This document shows positions 1 through 11,428 of a stretch of 34,102 bases of DNA, piece after piece (the stretch's first letter is position 1; each line of letters opens with the position of its first letter). Location of the stretch: contig JAKSYS010000666.1 of the NCBI GenBank assembly GCA_022925895.1, positions 1-34,102 on the forward strand, written 5' to 3'. Position numbers and translations under genes: made by a program. Source of the DNA: Fragilaria crotonensis (Eukaryota > Bacillariophyta > Fragilariophyceae > Fragilariales > Fragilariaceae). Below the pieces are notes generated by a model that did not search any database, had not been told where the DNA came from, and saw only the letters and a list, made by a program, of their open reading frames with translations.

Positions 1-1213
1 TGTCAATCTAATTTGTTCTAAAAGTGAGCTTATGCGATAGTGTGATCAGCGATCACATAAGACCGAGATTGTGTGTTACCGCGACACCGTCATGAATCCA
101 TGTGCACCCATTTTCAAACAGTCAGAAATGAACAAGGTACCACTTTTGAAAGAAGTGCCGTGTTTGATGGCTTCCGCTGTGTATCGGAATGTCATTTACA
201 TGTAAACATTCGTTCGATATCTATTATGAGAAGTGGTCGTGTTTAAGTACGACAGTGCGCGGATTCGCAAAAACCAGCATTTCCTCATTTTATCGCCATT
301 CAGATATTGACCATCCAATGATTTCGTGAGGTAATCACGGCCTGGGTCAATGGATTCGAACCAATATCCTCCAATTGGTCGAAGATGTCAAAGATTAAAC
401 TCACAGCTACCCCGATTCGACGGTGCCGCAAAAGTGGTGCGTTCGGCCATTACGGGCTTTTGGCAGATAGTGACTTGTCCTCGAAAATCTTACAACAGAA
501 GGTGGAAATAACCAGCGTCCATTCGACCATCCTCTCCTGAACCGCTTTTCATTTAATTCATGAGCCAAATGACGTCCCGCGCGGACCTCGGATAAAGGCG
601 AAATCGTCGATCGCAGTTGTGATGCCCAACGGATGGGTGTGGGGCACCATCCATATAATCATGAAATTTCACTGGACTTCCTCTACAGTTTGAAGGAGTC
701 CAGTACAGTTGTTGCTAGGCGGGCGCTTGTGTCATGTGAGCAACGTGTGATGGTGCTGGGACCGGTGGTGCGAAGGAGTTGTTGGACCATGACCGCTTTT
801 CTGGAGCACCAGCAACTAATGTGTGTCCCCATTATTAACCGTCACACAACTTGGCCTGTGATTTTCATGCTCATACACGTAGACTTGATCTCCTTATTAT
901 AGTATACCTATTGTATTACATCAAGTCAGGACTTCTGACTATTGATTGCTACATTTTTTCATATTTTAACGGCCGCTGCGAGGACAATCGAAAGGATTTT
1001 CGGAATGCGGAAAAGTATCAAGTGATCTTCATGCTTCTCATGCTGTTTCGAATCTTCATGGTTCGAACGTTCGAACTAACTTACTGTATCATACGATTAC
1101 CTGGTAGCTGGTAGTACATCTGTTCAATATCCTTTGTTTGCCTAGACCTTTCCTGCTAAAGATAGCAACTGACTTGTGTAGAGAAACAGCACGTTGTCAA
1201 GGCACTTCGGGTA
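1..1213. other. No gene recognised (left intergenic region)
   Basis: Only short, low-complexity open frames with no family resemblance are present on either strand. The last few hundred bases precede the start of the cyclic-nucleotide-dependent kinase gene at 1214 and should contain its promoter. I see no TATA-like element that I would defend, and no tRNA or other RNA gene. Confidence 0.5.
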
Positions 1214-3676
1214 ATGATCAATGTTTTGAACTGTTGCTTCGGTGAGGAAGAGGAGATCAAGCAGGGAATATGGAAAGTAAGTGGAAGGATGATAAGAGAT
1301 ACTTGTAATTCAGTACAAGAGTTGTGCATCTGTTTGTCGACAATAACCGGCACCAATCCAAACTCACTCCTTGACGCAATTCCCTGTAAAGAATGGCAGG
1401 AGTGCATGGTACGAGGTGGATGATAAAGAAAACGATGACCGCAATCACTCCTTTATTCGAGAACAGGAGATTTTGCGACACCAAAAAGCCAAAGCCCGAC
1501 ACCATACCATCTATGCCAAGCCCTTGGACCTTGACGAGCATTTTCAAGTCCCACACTTTCCCAAGGGCGAAACTGAGAAAAAATTCATTGACCAAGCTCT
1601 GGGCGAGAACTTTGTTTTCTCACACATGGACGCCGACGAACGTCAGGTTCTAATTGACGCAATGCAAAAGTATGTTGCGCCCAAAGGTAGTGAAGTTATC
1701 AAACAAGGGGAACACGGAGACTACTTCTACATACTTCAAGAAGGAGAAATTGAGTTCTTCACCGATGGACACCGAGTTGGGTCTTGCAGTCCTGGTGGCT
1801 CCTTTGGTGAACTTGCCCTTCTTTACGACGCACCTCGCGCTGCAACGTGTCGAACAACTATGAAATGCGTCTTTTGGAAGGTTGGCGCCAAGACATTTCG
1901 TCATGTGCTCGCACGCTCGGCAGCCGAGGCTCATGGAGGGCTTTGTACCACAATCAAGTCGATTTCTCTCTTTGAGCACTTGTCTCCGAGTGAATTGACC
2001 AAGTTCGCGGCAGCGTTGACCCCAGTAAGTTACGTTGAGGGCGAACGCATCATCACGAAAGGAGAAATCGGTGAGGTGTTTTATATAATTCAAGAGGGCA
2101 CAGTTAGATGTCATGACATGGGTCTTGGAGGTGCCCAGTATGATACACAGTTGTTTCTATCGAAAGGAGAATGGTTTGGCGAACTCGCCTTGATGACCGG
2201 CGAACCACGATCCGAAAACGTAACTGCCGTTTCCAATGTCGACTGCCTAGCCCTTGATCGCGAAACATTTGAAGCGTGCTTTGGATCTCTACAATCGAGT
2301 CTATCGGGAGGGTTGAAGAAAAAGTTCATCGAAACGTCGCCCGTGTTTTCACACTCACAGTTTTCAGAGCAAGAATTAGACGAACTGGCCAATTTGTGTT
2401 CTGAGCAATGCCTTTGAAGGGCAGCACACTGGCAGAAGCGGGAAAGCCATACCAGCAGCAGTTGTGGATAATTGAGAAGGGAAAGATTGTTGTGACAAAT
2501 AGGCACGGTGATCTGTTCACCCTCGAATCCGGAGATTACTTCGGGATAAGTCAATAAAGGGTGAGCCCGGTCACATCAGCTCTCACACAGCAATTGTCGA
2601 GGAAAATTGCACCTGTTTCGTGTTGACGCGATTGGACATTGAATCAGTAATCGGCGACATCAACAGATTAGGAGCAATTCTACCATTCACTCCATCCAAG
2701 GTGAATTGTGCTCTCACTTTGAAAGATCTGACACTGCATCGCGTTCTTGGAAGCGGGGCCTTTGGGAAGGTCTGGCTGGCAAGCAGTAAGGCTGATAGCA
2801 AGCCATACTCAAACAGTTAAATAAGCGCCAGCTCATAAAGGCGAATCAAGTCAAGGCTATCTTCCGTGAGAAAACAATCATGCACTCAATAGGGCATCCA
2901 TTCCTTCTCTCGTTGTTCGCTTCCTTCCAAGATGAAGGTCACCTCTACCTTCTGTTGGAATTCATACAAGGGGGCGAGCTTTTCACTTGATTCACGACGA
3001 TAAAACCAATGGAATTCCAAACAGCCATGCAGTCTTCTATGCTGCGTGCGTCATATCCGCCTTGGGTCACTTGCATCAACGGTCCATTTGCTACCGTGAC
3101 CTGAAACCAGAAAATGTCATGGTGGGCGCTGACGGCTACTGTACCGTCATTGACATGGGATTCTCCAAAGTAGTGATGGAAGACCTATATACATTATGTG
3201 GAACGCCGGAGTACCTGGCGCCAGAGATAATCATATCGAAAGGTCACGATAAGGCCGTCGACAACTGGGCATTCGGGGTGTTGGTGTACGAAATGCTGGT
3301 CGGAAAATCTCCCTTCTTCGAATCGGGCATTGACCAGCTAAGCCTCTTCAAGAAGATTGTTTTTGTTAAGTTTGGCATTCCGAGTGATCTTGACGAGGAC
3401 GCCAAAGATTTGATTCAAAAACTGTTGCAACGTAGGGTCGCTGCTCGCCTCGGAAACCTCGCTCGCGGCAATCTTGACATTCGCCATCACAAATGGTTCA
3501 AAACCATTCACTGGCCAAGTCTTCTACGAAAGAAAATCGAAGCACCGTGGTTGCCAACAATCAAGAACCCCTTTGATGTGTCCCATTTTGACAAGAATAT
3601 CCCTAGTCCACCGCACGAAAAATTCTCTGCAAGACTAATAGATGAGAGAGAACAGCTACTTTTCAAGGATTTTTAG
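1214..3676 (+). CDS. Cyclic-nucleotide-dependent protein kinase (PKG/PKA type, AGC family)
   Basis: This is a serine/threonine kinase controlled by cGMP or cAMP. Exon 1 (1214-1276) begins at ATG and joins exon 2 (from 1392) across a 115-bp GT-AG intron (GTAAGTGG ... TGTAAAG), which replaces an ATG-less start in exon 2. The N-terminus MINVLNCCFGEEEE has two cysteines that could be lipidated. After adding one base near 2404, 2544, 2808 and 2985 the protein is 783 aa. It has two clear cyclic-nucleotide-binding domains (FGELALLYDAPRAAT about residue 160; FGELALMTGEPR about 283) and a weaker third (about 337-450). The kinase domain (466-720) has GSGAFGKVW, YRDLKPEN, DMG in place of DFG, and CGTPEYLAPE. 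The last residues, FKDF, match the FxxF hydrophobic tail of PKA-type AGC kinases. The N-terminal regulatory/C-terminal kinase order is that of PKG. Its 3' end converges on the carrier gene with a 73-bp gap. cGMP versus cAMP preference cannot be read from sequence alone. Confidence 0.9.
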
Positions 3677-3749
3677 AGTCTCTCTGAAGATTGTAATTCT
3701 GAAACCAACCAATTGACGATGCCCGCGCGAGAAGTCCCTGCAACGACGA

Positions 3750-6700
3750 CTATGGTGCCATGTCGAGAAAGCCCTGCCTGACTGCATAGAAAACGTCTAG
3801 AACCAGACTCAAATCGTCCGATCCAACTTCGAAGATATTCTTCACGTAGTCATAAAGGAAGAATTGCAGGCCAATCACAAGAAAGAAGAAAACGCTTCTG
3901 GCTGGAAGCCCGATAAAAAGATTTGCGATTCCACCTTCTCGTAGGAGGAGTTCCTTCACAACGTCTTTCCAGTCCAAGTTTTCATTTCCCTTTGCGGTCG
4001 AGGTCAGTGTGAGGATCAAATCGGCCGGATGGCTGACAAATGCTCCAGCAACTCCAGCGAAGGCTCCTGATATTGCCGAAATTGCCAATCCAGTGGTACC
4101 AACGCCTACCTGCACTGGAATCGCCCCTTCACTAGCTGGGAATTCGCAATGTTCGTAATTTCTCGTGCAAGGACGTCAAAAACCAGAAATTTGGTGACCG
4201 CAAATGGCAGTTCGCGAGAAACTGTCGGGAAAAATCCGTTCCACAGCGGTAGCAAATCCTGGATTAAACTTGCTACCGATGCGCGATGATCCGTTGTCCT
4301 CGAGAAATTTGTCAGCACCTCTAACCATCCTTTCGGTTCAACCAGGCCCATGCTCTTCACTCTGAGGACTTCGAATGGGGTAGCCGCAGCACTGGTCACG
4401 ACGCAAGCCAATGCAGCCGCTGCCAGCAAAACAATCTCGACGTTGTTTTCCCCACCTACGTCGTCCGCAAATATCGCAGTGGTGAACGATCTTCGAAAGG
4501 CTCTGGCTCCAGACCCAAGGACCCGAAGACAAGTGACGCCAAGAACGTGATGTCTGATGATTGAAACAACGATTTTACTCCCGAAGCTTTATCAAACTCT
4601 TCAGCACATCAACTGTCCCGATCGCTTCGCTTTTGGCTTCGACGCCAGTGGCATTGGCGGGGACATCTTCAAGAGAAAGACTGGACACGTCCTCATGATG
4701 AACCTGCCTTGCTTGGGCCAAGACATATTCATTGACCTCCTTGTCATTTCCAAGCTGAATCTTAGTCTTCACTAATTCCAGAGGATTCAAGGCTGTCCTG
4801 ACAATAACCGTGCAAACAGCTCCACTTAACGCAAGGCGTGTGTATTCCGAAGTGCTTAGCTCCATAGCTCCTTTCGTGACTGGGACACGACCAATCGGGC
4901 CAAATATTGGATCGAACGCTCGATATCGAGGAGAAAGGGATACGGTTGAAGTCGGTGCTGGCAGAGATGGTATCGTGTATGATAAGCCCGACAATGAATC
5001 CACTAGTTGCGGTCGAACCAAGAAGGTAGTAACTCAGTGGGTCACGCCTGATTCTAGCAATCATGCCATCGCTGAGAACGTTGCCACGGAAAGACTTGTC
5101 GACGATTGTCCCGTCATCCAGTCGCATTTCGACGACTGAAGCAGTAACGTAGGATTGACTGAGCACATCACCTAGATCTGGGATCTTGTAGGTATCTTCT
5201 AGTATAAACCAATCCGGATCTTCAAGTGGCGGGGCAACTTCGATGCTAGGAAAGTCGTCAGCGACATACCCATTTCCACCATCGACAATATCAATGCCAG
5301 CAATCTCGTACTCTAGTTCGGCAACAGCCCTTGCTGGACGAAAGTCAAGTATTTGTTTTGGGGCCTCAATGGTTACCTTTGGTGGCGTAGGCGATTTGCC
5401 TTTTTGTCCATAACCATAGCCTGGGTCCAGAACGATAATGGACTCAATATGGCCGAATCGATCAATAATCGCACACGCTTCACATCGGACAGTCGATCCA
5501 GCTCGAGCAACCTTAATGTCAGGTGCGACTGTGTACCCGTGGCCACCGTCCACGACTGTAATGCGCAACACTCGTGACGTCGGTTTCAGAATCGGTTCGA
5601 GTCGAGCCGAGGATATGAGTCGCCCAAGGCGGGCGGGGCATCGACCACAATTTTGGCGGAGTCAGTATGGAATACCCACCGCCTCGTCGAGGACTAGTGC
5701 GGGATTCGGGTTCGTTTCGAACAACGGGGAGGAGAGATTCGAATCTGAGTGATTGTTGCGTTGTCTGCTTCGCCAAGGATGCTTTTGATTTCCTCCACGG
5801 GTTGAAGGGTAGGCGAAGATATCAAGGAAAATAGAAGTGCCAGTTGTCTCTTGGCAGCTTTTGACGTGTAACGAGCCTTGAGAAGTGTGTACAAGTTTAG
5901 GATTCCCTGTTTTGACACGTCTTCACCGATAGCAGTAACGATCGGCTTTACTTTCATTCCTGGGACAATTTTTGCCAAAAGCTGACCTCTTCAGGACGAG
6001 CAGAGGTTGCTGGCTGCGACGCAATGAGACCCGCTTTGGCCGCTTCCACTGACGCATAGGATCCATAGGGCCCCACAAAGTAGTTGGATAATCCAACTTC
6101 GACACTCTCGGCAAACTCTGCGAACTTTTCTTGCTGCAGTTTTCCTTCTTATCATCCCTACCAAAACTTTGAGATTCCCACGAATCATCCATTCCCTGAT
6201 TGGCCCACCATGTGCGGATGGCTGGATCAAAGTTCAGAAGGAATCGACTAAGGTAGGCAATGAATCTTGCCTCATAGACGACTTGTACAGGCTGACCAGG
6301 TTTCAACTTGACGGGTCGCTTTTCATTATTCAATGGAATCCCTCGAGTCATGGTACTGCCACCACTCAACATTTCTGCCTTGGGAGAGAATAATTGTCCT
6401 GAACCATCAATCTCCGGTTTCCCAGCAAGAGCTGGGTTTGGAAACATTCCTGCGGCAAACGTTGTGGTGGACCACAATATGGATTGCAAGGCGAATCGTC
6501 TCGAGTCATCTTGTATCGAGACCATGTTTTCAGAGTCATCAAGATTCGAGTTGTTGTTGTCGTTATGATTATCATCATCGTCATCGCAGGAGGCGTGCTG
6601 TAGTTGCTGTCTCCGCTGACAGTATCGGTCCTTGTGATTGGATCCAACGGCGGAGGCGTTTTTGAATGTAGGATTGACATGTGCGGTTGTGTACATGTTG

Positions 6701-6785
6701 GAATGACAAACGCCGACGCCGACACTGGCAAATAATGCCATATCAGACAAGTTAGGTGTATTCGAAGGCAGCTGTAGTACTTCAT
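3750..6785 (-). CDS. Plastid-targeted mitochondrial-carrier-family (SLC25-like) fusion protein
   Basis: Twelve single-base deletions must be restored (about 6590, 6148, 5985, 5748, 5672, 5654, 5608, two near 4938, 4610, 4513, 4127) to read a 1015-aa protein. It starts at ATG 6785 with a hydrophobic signal peptide ending VSASAF, the diatom plastid-targeting motif. A second signal with RRFALQS and ending NPALAG (about residues 95-122) resembles a twin-arginine thylakoid signal. A middle region follows with three Gly/Tyr repeats (VDGGHGY, LDPGYGY, VDGGNGY; nucleotides about 5570-5250). The C-terminal third (about 645-1015) is a mitochondrial carrier domain: NPLELVKTKIQ and TPFEVLRVK fit the PxD/ExxK/R signature, and HPADLIL is a degenerate third copy. 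Carriers move small metabolites across inner membranes; the substrate is unknown. Family members are usually about 300 aa, so the 640-residue N-terminal extension is exceptional. It is divergent from the PsbP-like gene over a 791-bp gap. Confidence 0.72.
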
Positions 6786-7576
6786 GATCTTGTCGTTGTG
6801 ACGTGTTGTTATGGCACGTCCGCTTTGCTTGTTCTTAAACGGATATGCAGAACAAATACTCCAAATATCTATTTTGTGAGACGAACGCGATACTCATTAC
6901 CTGGTGCAGTTGATATTAGTGATAGGATCCTTCTCACCGACCGAATGATTCCTAACGGACTTGTTGGTATCACAATGTTACAGATCACAAATGCTTAGAC
7001 CTCCGAGTTCAACTAGCTGGTACTCTAGACGGCTCTTGAGCATACACGTCTTGTGCCTTGTGTCGCTAAAGAGAATAGATTGTTCAGAACGAGTACTCTA
7101 GAGAGTACAATACTCCGAGTAGCGTAGTAACAGTCTTCTCACTTCTCTCGGTCTCGGTCCAATCCGTCAGCAAACAAGAAACACATCATCCGACATCCGA
7201 CTTCGCATCGATTTCAAAAGTTCTAGGATAGGGTGAAATATATTGCATAGAGATAGAGTTATATTTATTTGTCATATAGTCACAGGTTGCCTATACAAGT
7301 TGAAACCCTACGCTACCGGTAGGTTTGTTTATGCCTCCCATTCATTCTCACCGACATCGGAGTGTGACTGACGGATGCGTGCACTTCATTTTCATCACAA
7401 TCGCATCATGTTTTGGCAATCCGAATCCGAGCGTCACAAACTCACCATTTTGAGGCCTTGAACTCGGAGTAAATACTTGTGAACCCAATTAAAACGCAGC
7501 GGACTTTCCCTACTACAAATCGTTTTACAAATTGTTCTCATCAAGACAAGACCCATTTGATCTCGCCGACAGCACC
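6786..7576. promoter_or_regulatory. Divergent intergenic region (carrier and PsbP-like genes)
   Basis: This 791-bp spacer lies between two divergent genes that both encode plastid-type leaders, so it should hold both promoters. It contains several GTAC/GAGTACT-rich patches (about 7089-7125), a CT-rich run (about 7137-7165) and the palindrome CTACCGGTAG at 7313-7322. No promoter element is assigned with confidence, and no open frame here looks like a gene. Confidence 0.45.
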
Positions 7577-8657
7577 ATGACTCGCTTCTTTCCTCCCCTT
7601 ATCCTCTTCAGTCTTTTCGCGTCGACTCCAATTGACGCCTTGTCGATGACGAGGACTCCCTCTCCTAATCCCAAATCTCAACTAAATCGCCGAACTGCCG
7701 TGGGTTGGATCGGTTCGCTCGTCGGATCTGCTGTCATTATGCAACAGCCGCTACCATCGTTGGCGGCTACTGTGGACAGTGGCCTTAATGTGAATGACTT
7801 TCTCAAAACAGGTCAAGTTGCCATGCCCATGGGTGTGGCAGGACAAGCGGAAAATCGAGACCTGAAACAGGTGTAACCTTGCGTGATGGGACGGATGTGT
7901 CTCGAGATCCACGAACTGGTGACGTGTTGGCAGAAATTATTGTCCAAGATGCAAAGAACCAACAAGCGGCAGTCGTTCTGGCAAGCTATTCGTCACCATG
8001 GCCACTTGGTACGTTTGTTTTGTGCATGACAAATTTATTAATGTCTTTGTGATGGATGTATAGTGACCAAGGATATGCAAAATGTTTTTTCAGACACGTT
8101 ATATACTCACATTCTCTGTCTTGATTTTCAATTTCTCCATCTCTCTCGTCCAACTACAACAACTAGCCAAGGGAACTGTCTTTGATGTCGAATGCCGTGA
8201 TGCCGGCACTGGGGATGGTGCATTCAGTCACACCGAGCGTCGGTGGCAAAGTAGCGTCTCGGAACTGTCTGACTCGTTCATTCTCAACAATTTGGTCAAA
8301 CGTGATGGTCGATTGAGTTTCTATGGCCCACCCACGGATGTCAAGATCAAATCCAGTCAAATTGTTCAAGCCAACGATCGTGGTAGTAATAACGGTGCAT
8401 CGTACAAAGTCATGGATCTGTCCTATTCGATTGTATCTCAGGCCACCCAAACGGAGATCCCACGCAAGGCACGATTGGCAATCACCATTCCGTCGGGGTC
8501 AGACCAGGCTGTCATGTTGGTGGCAAGCACATCGGCCAATCGATGGAATAAGGGATCCAACAAGTTGGTGGCATCTACTATTGAATCCTTCCGGGCTGTA
8601 CCAGCTCCGCAAACGTCCATGAAGATTCGGAGTAAACCGAAGAAGTCGAATCTGTAG
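7577..8657 (+). CDS. PsbP-like thylakoid lumen protein
   Basis: This is a PsbP-domain protein of the thylakoid lumen, a family linked to the oxygen-evolving side of photosystem II and to photosystem assembly. Exon 1 is 7577-8008 and exon 2 is 8167-8657, separated by a 158-bp GT-AG intron. One missing A near 7857 (GGAAAATCG) must be added; the exons then total 308 codons (307 aa). The first ATG with a fitting leader is 7577: a signal peptide (MTRFFPPLILFSLFAS, ending IDA) and then a twin-arginine signal (NRRTAVGW, hydrophobic core, ending SLAATV). An in-frame ATG at 7532 would bury the signal peptide. The mature part contains PMGVAGQAE, a SRPETGVTLRDGT block across the shift, and RRWQSSVSEL. 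The exact PsbP/PPD subgroup is not resolved. It is convergent with the first HECT gene. Confidence 0.78.
8009..8166 (+). other. Spliceosomal intron in PsbP-like gene
   Basis: The donor is CTTG|GTACGT and the acceptor is ACAACTAG|CCAAGG, following a pyrimidine-rich stretch. Splicing joins the codons for SSPWPL to AKGTVFDV in one frame. The downstream exon otherwise has no sensible start. Confidence 0.8.
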
Positions 8658-8893
8658 GATTGAGATGCATTTGGATTGAAAATACTATTGTTCCAGCACC
8701 ATTAATTGAGTACAAGTTTCATACTACTATATGCGATACAACTACCTGGTACCAGATAAAAGATCCAATGCTTCTTTACAAACGTAGATGGATAGCAAAA
8801 CGACTTGTAAAGAAAAGCAGACCTTCAAGCTCGAGCCTCATTATGTCCAAACAACCAACTCATGGGTTAGTAGAGAAGTTCCTTCGCCTTGGC

Positions 8894-11328
8894 TTACTCC
8901 AAACCAAAGCCAATGGCCGAGGTTGTGACTGCGATCTTCAGTTTCTCCAACATATCTTTTTTGGATGTGTAGTCGGGCAGATCGAGTCGATTGAAGCATG
9001 TGTGTGCTCTTGGGAATGTATATGTCTTTTGGTCGACGCCATGAATTGCAAACTTTTTAATATTTCCATCGCTGCCTTGCAGCACCGCAAAACCTCTGGC
9101 GGGGACACCCGAGGTACCAGTCACAAATTGAAGGAGGCGAGCCTTCATCTCTTGATCAAAGTCGTCCCTCACAATCTCCCAGAACCAGGTGACGACTTGA
9201 TGATCCTTGCCCTTAGATTCATAGCAACCCGAATAAACGGTGTGAGATTTCCAGTCATCCATATCAATCGTAGGCAAACCGCACAGCATCAGTTCCAGCT
9301 CGTGCGGATCAAAAATAGTCAGCGCCGGTTCAGGAATAACATCAAAGAAACCGAAGAGCAGTTCCGCCATTTGAGGCTTGGTTCGGTCAAGCATTCTGTA
9401 CTTGAGGTTTGCCTCAAGGTACTCGGGAATATTCTCGTTGGTTACCTCTTTCATGGCACCCTTCTCAACTAGTTCAACTTCAGTACGAATACCCAGAGTC
9501 TCCTCAGTAGCCGTAAAGTCTAGGCACATGAGGGACACGTCTTCCATGTTCGCGAGCTTTTTGAGCGACTGGTAGTACTCATAGTCTTCGTGTTCAATGT
9601 CTGCAAACGAGATGGGCCAACCCAACAAATGCTTGTAAATATGTCGAACCATGTGTCCTTTGATCAGCTGACGATCAAACAACGCACGGCCGATCACACG
9701 GCCCAGAAATCGGAAGTAAACGAGATGGTCGTCGGGCATGAAATACCTAATGTATGGAAAGATCAAACAAGTTAGAAATGGACAGCACAAAAACCAGGCA
9801 TATAGCTGCAAGCGAGCTTCCAGTAGTACGTACTGCTGGCAGGATTAATCGTCATGCACATTTGATTTTGAGTCGAGTTGAGCCACAACCCACGATCGGG
9901 TCAAAAATTTCGGCAGATATAAGTTCAAACCATTCTCGCGCCAAACCACCTGCATCAACACCAGGTTCACCGAAATTCAAATCGCCACCGTTTTCGAAGA
10001 TCATCGCGGCCCAGCGACATGATTGCATCGACTGAATCGTAGAGAAGCGACTGTCTTCGGACCCCAATTTGATGTGACCATCTTCCCACGGAGATGTCAA
10101 CTGGCCACAAGGTTTTCAAACCATCTCATCTTTTGTTCAGGGACTTGCCCTGAATCATTGAAATATCGGTGTAACTCATCAGCGTCTTGTCTCCCACAAC
10201 AACTTTGGAATCCACAACTGCATCTTGAGCATGGACAAAGTCGACGGTACCGGTACGCATGCGAGCATCATTGCCCTCCAAATAGGTAATCTTCCGAACA
10301 TATGCAGAGGCCTTGAAATCAATCTTTCCATCATCCTCCACGACGACGTGGTCATTCTCCGTTCGAACCCATTGGAATTTGAGGTCCTGAACACGAACGG
10401 TTCGACTCCACAGTTGATTGCCTTCGTAGGCGAGCTTTATATTGGAAATACTTGATTCACAGGTAACTGAAATCGAATCTTTTGTCCAGGCATAACGTTG
10501 GGAGGGCACGTGACCAAGACCCGTTGTTCATTGGCCATGAGTGTAAAAGGTTGTCCGGGGTTAACCCCAGGAGGGACAACGACCTCAAATACTTGAGTCT
10601 TGGGAGCTGCTTGGGGCTCTTCAGGTTGAGTGGGTGGCACGATTCGAACTTTCATGTTGGGCCCTGCATTTGGAGGACAGGTGACCATAAAGCGTTGCCC
10701 TTCCGCGGTGACGTTGAATTGCATGCCAGGGTATACGTTGGGAGGGATAGTGACTAAAAAAGTTTGCGCAGTCCCACCGGAGTCAACTGCCGCGCGATTC
10801 ACTTGAGCCACGTCCGGGCTCATTTGAGCGTATCCTCCACCAGGCCCTTGATCCGGGAGCTGTCAGTGATGCAGCCTTGAGCAGCGTGGACTGTGTGACA
10901 GGCTCAGGTGGTAAGGTTATCTGCAAACTCTGCCCGGGTCGGCTAGTTGGAGGACACCTTACTCGAACACGGCGAGATCCAGCGTGCACAAAACTCGAGC
11001 CCGGCTGCACTCCTGCTGGAACGATTACTCGAAATACTTGCGCTGGACCAGCGGAAGTTCTAGTGACACCATATGCTCCAGGACGGGAGGTATCATTAGA
11101 AGAAGAGGCCACTTGTGGCACACTAGTCCCAGCAACTATCAGATTGCCGGATGGTAAACTCCCGTTTGTGGTACAGTAGTGGAAGAGATGATGAAGGGAA
11201 TTTGAGGCGCTGTTGTGAGTTGTGCTGGAGGTACAGATGAGACCATACGAGCCCCGACTTGACCCGGTAGCTCATAAAGGATCGTTGTCCTGGATAAGCG
11301 TTTGTTCTTTGCTGTGGTTGTTCAGGCT

Positions 11329-11381
<53 letters not shown>

Positions 11382-11428
11382 TGCTGATTCGCGGAGGCAT
11401 TTCCTCCCATGATTCGAAAGATCGGCAT
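8894..11428 (-). CDS. HECT-type E3 ubiquitin ligase with repeated PPGVxPGQ modules (copy 1)
   Basis: HECT ligases accept ubiquitin from an E2 on a catalytic cysteine and pass it to a substrate lysine. The gene starts at ATG 11428 (MPIFRIMGGNASAN), runs into about 20 glutamines, and needs eight added bases (about 11265, 11140, two near 10865, 10447, 10122, 10105, 9885) plus removal of an 83-bp intron (9747-9829). The lengths then give 820 codons (819 aa). Three tandem modules (11060-10450) share the pattern VPPGVxPGQxF ... VxCPPxxxPGQxxRxxLP. A middle domain leads to EPGVDAGGLAREWF, the usual start of a HECT domain. The domain contains YFRFLGRVIGRALFDRQ and the catalytic AHTCFNRLDLP; the Cys codon is at 8996-8998. 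It ends IGFGLE. A close paralogue lies at 31.3-33.7 kb. Substrate is unknown. Confidence 0.85.
9747..9829 (-). other. Intron in HECT copy 1
   Basis: Read on the minus strand, the donor is AGCAGTAC|GTACTACTGG and the acceptor CATACATTAG|GTATTTC. Splicing joins NPASS to TYFMPDDHL, the expected HECT order. The second HECT gene has an intron at the equivalent place, after NPAS, which supports the call. The donor could be shifted by a few bases because GTAC is repeated. Confidence 0.75.
11324..11388. repeat. Polyglutamine-coding CAG/CAA tract
   Basis: On the plus strand this is a run of CTG and TTG triplets; read on the minus strand it encodes about 20 glutamines just after the start of HECT copy 1. 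The mixture of CAG and CAA makes it less prone to slippage than a pure repeat. The second HECT copy lacks it. Confidence 0.9.

Noticed and set aside
3750-6785. Calling the carrier gene a pseudogene because of twelve frame breaks
   Set aside because: All breaks are single missing bases, the conserved motifs are intact across all frames, and other genes in the window show the same pattern, so sequence error is more likely than decay.
8660-9472. Plus-strand open frame (270 aa)
   Set aside because: Most of it is antisense to the conserved HECT domain of copy 1; the HECT reading explains the sequence.
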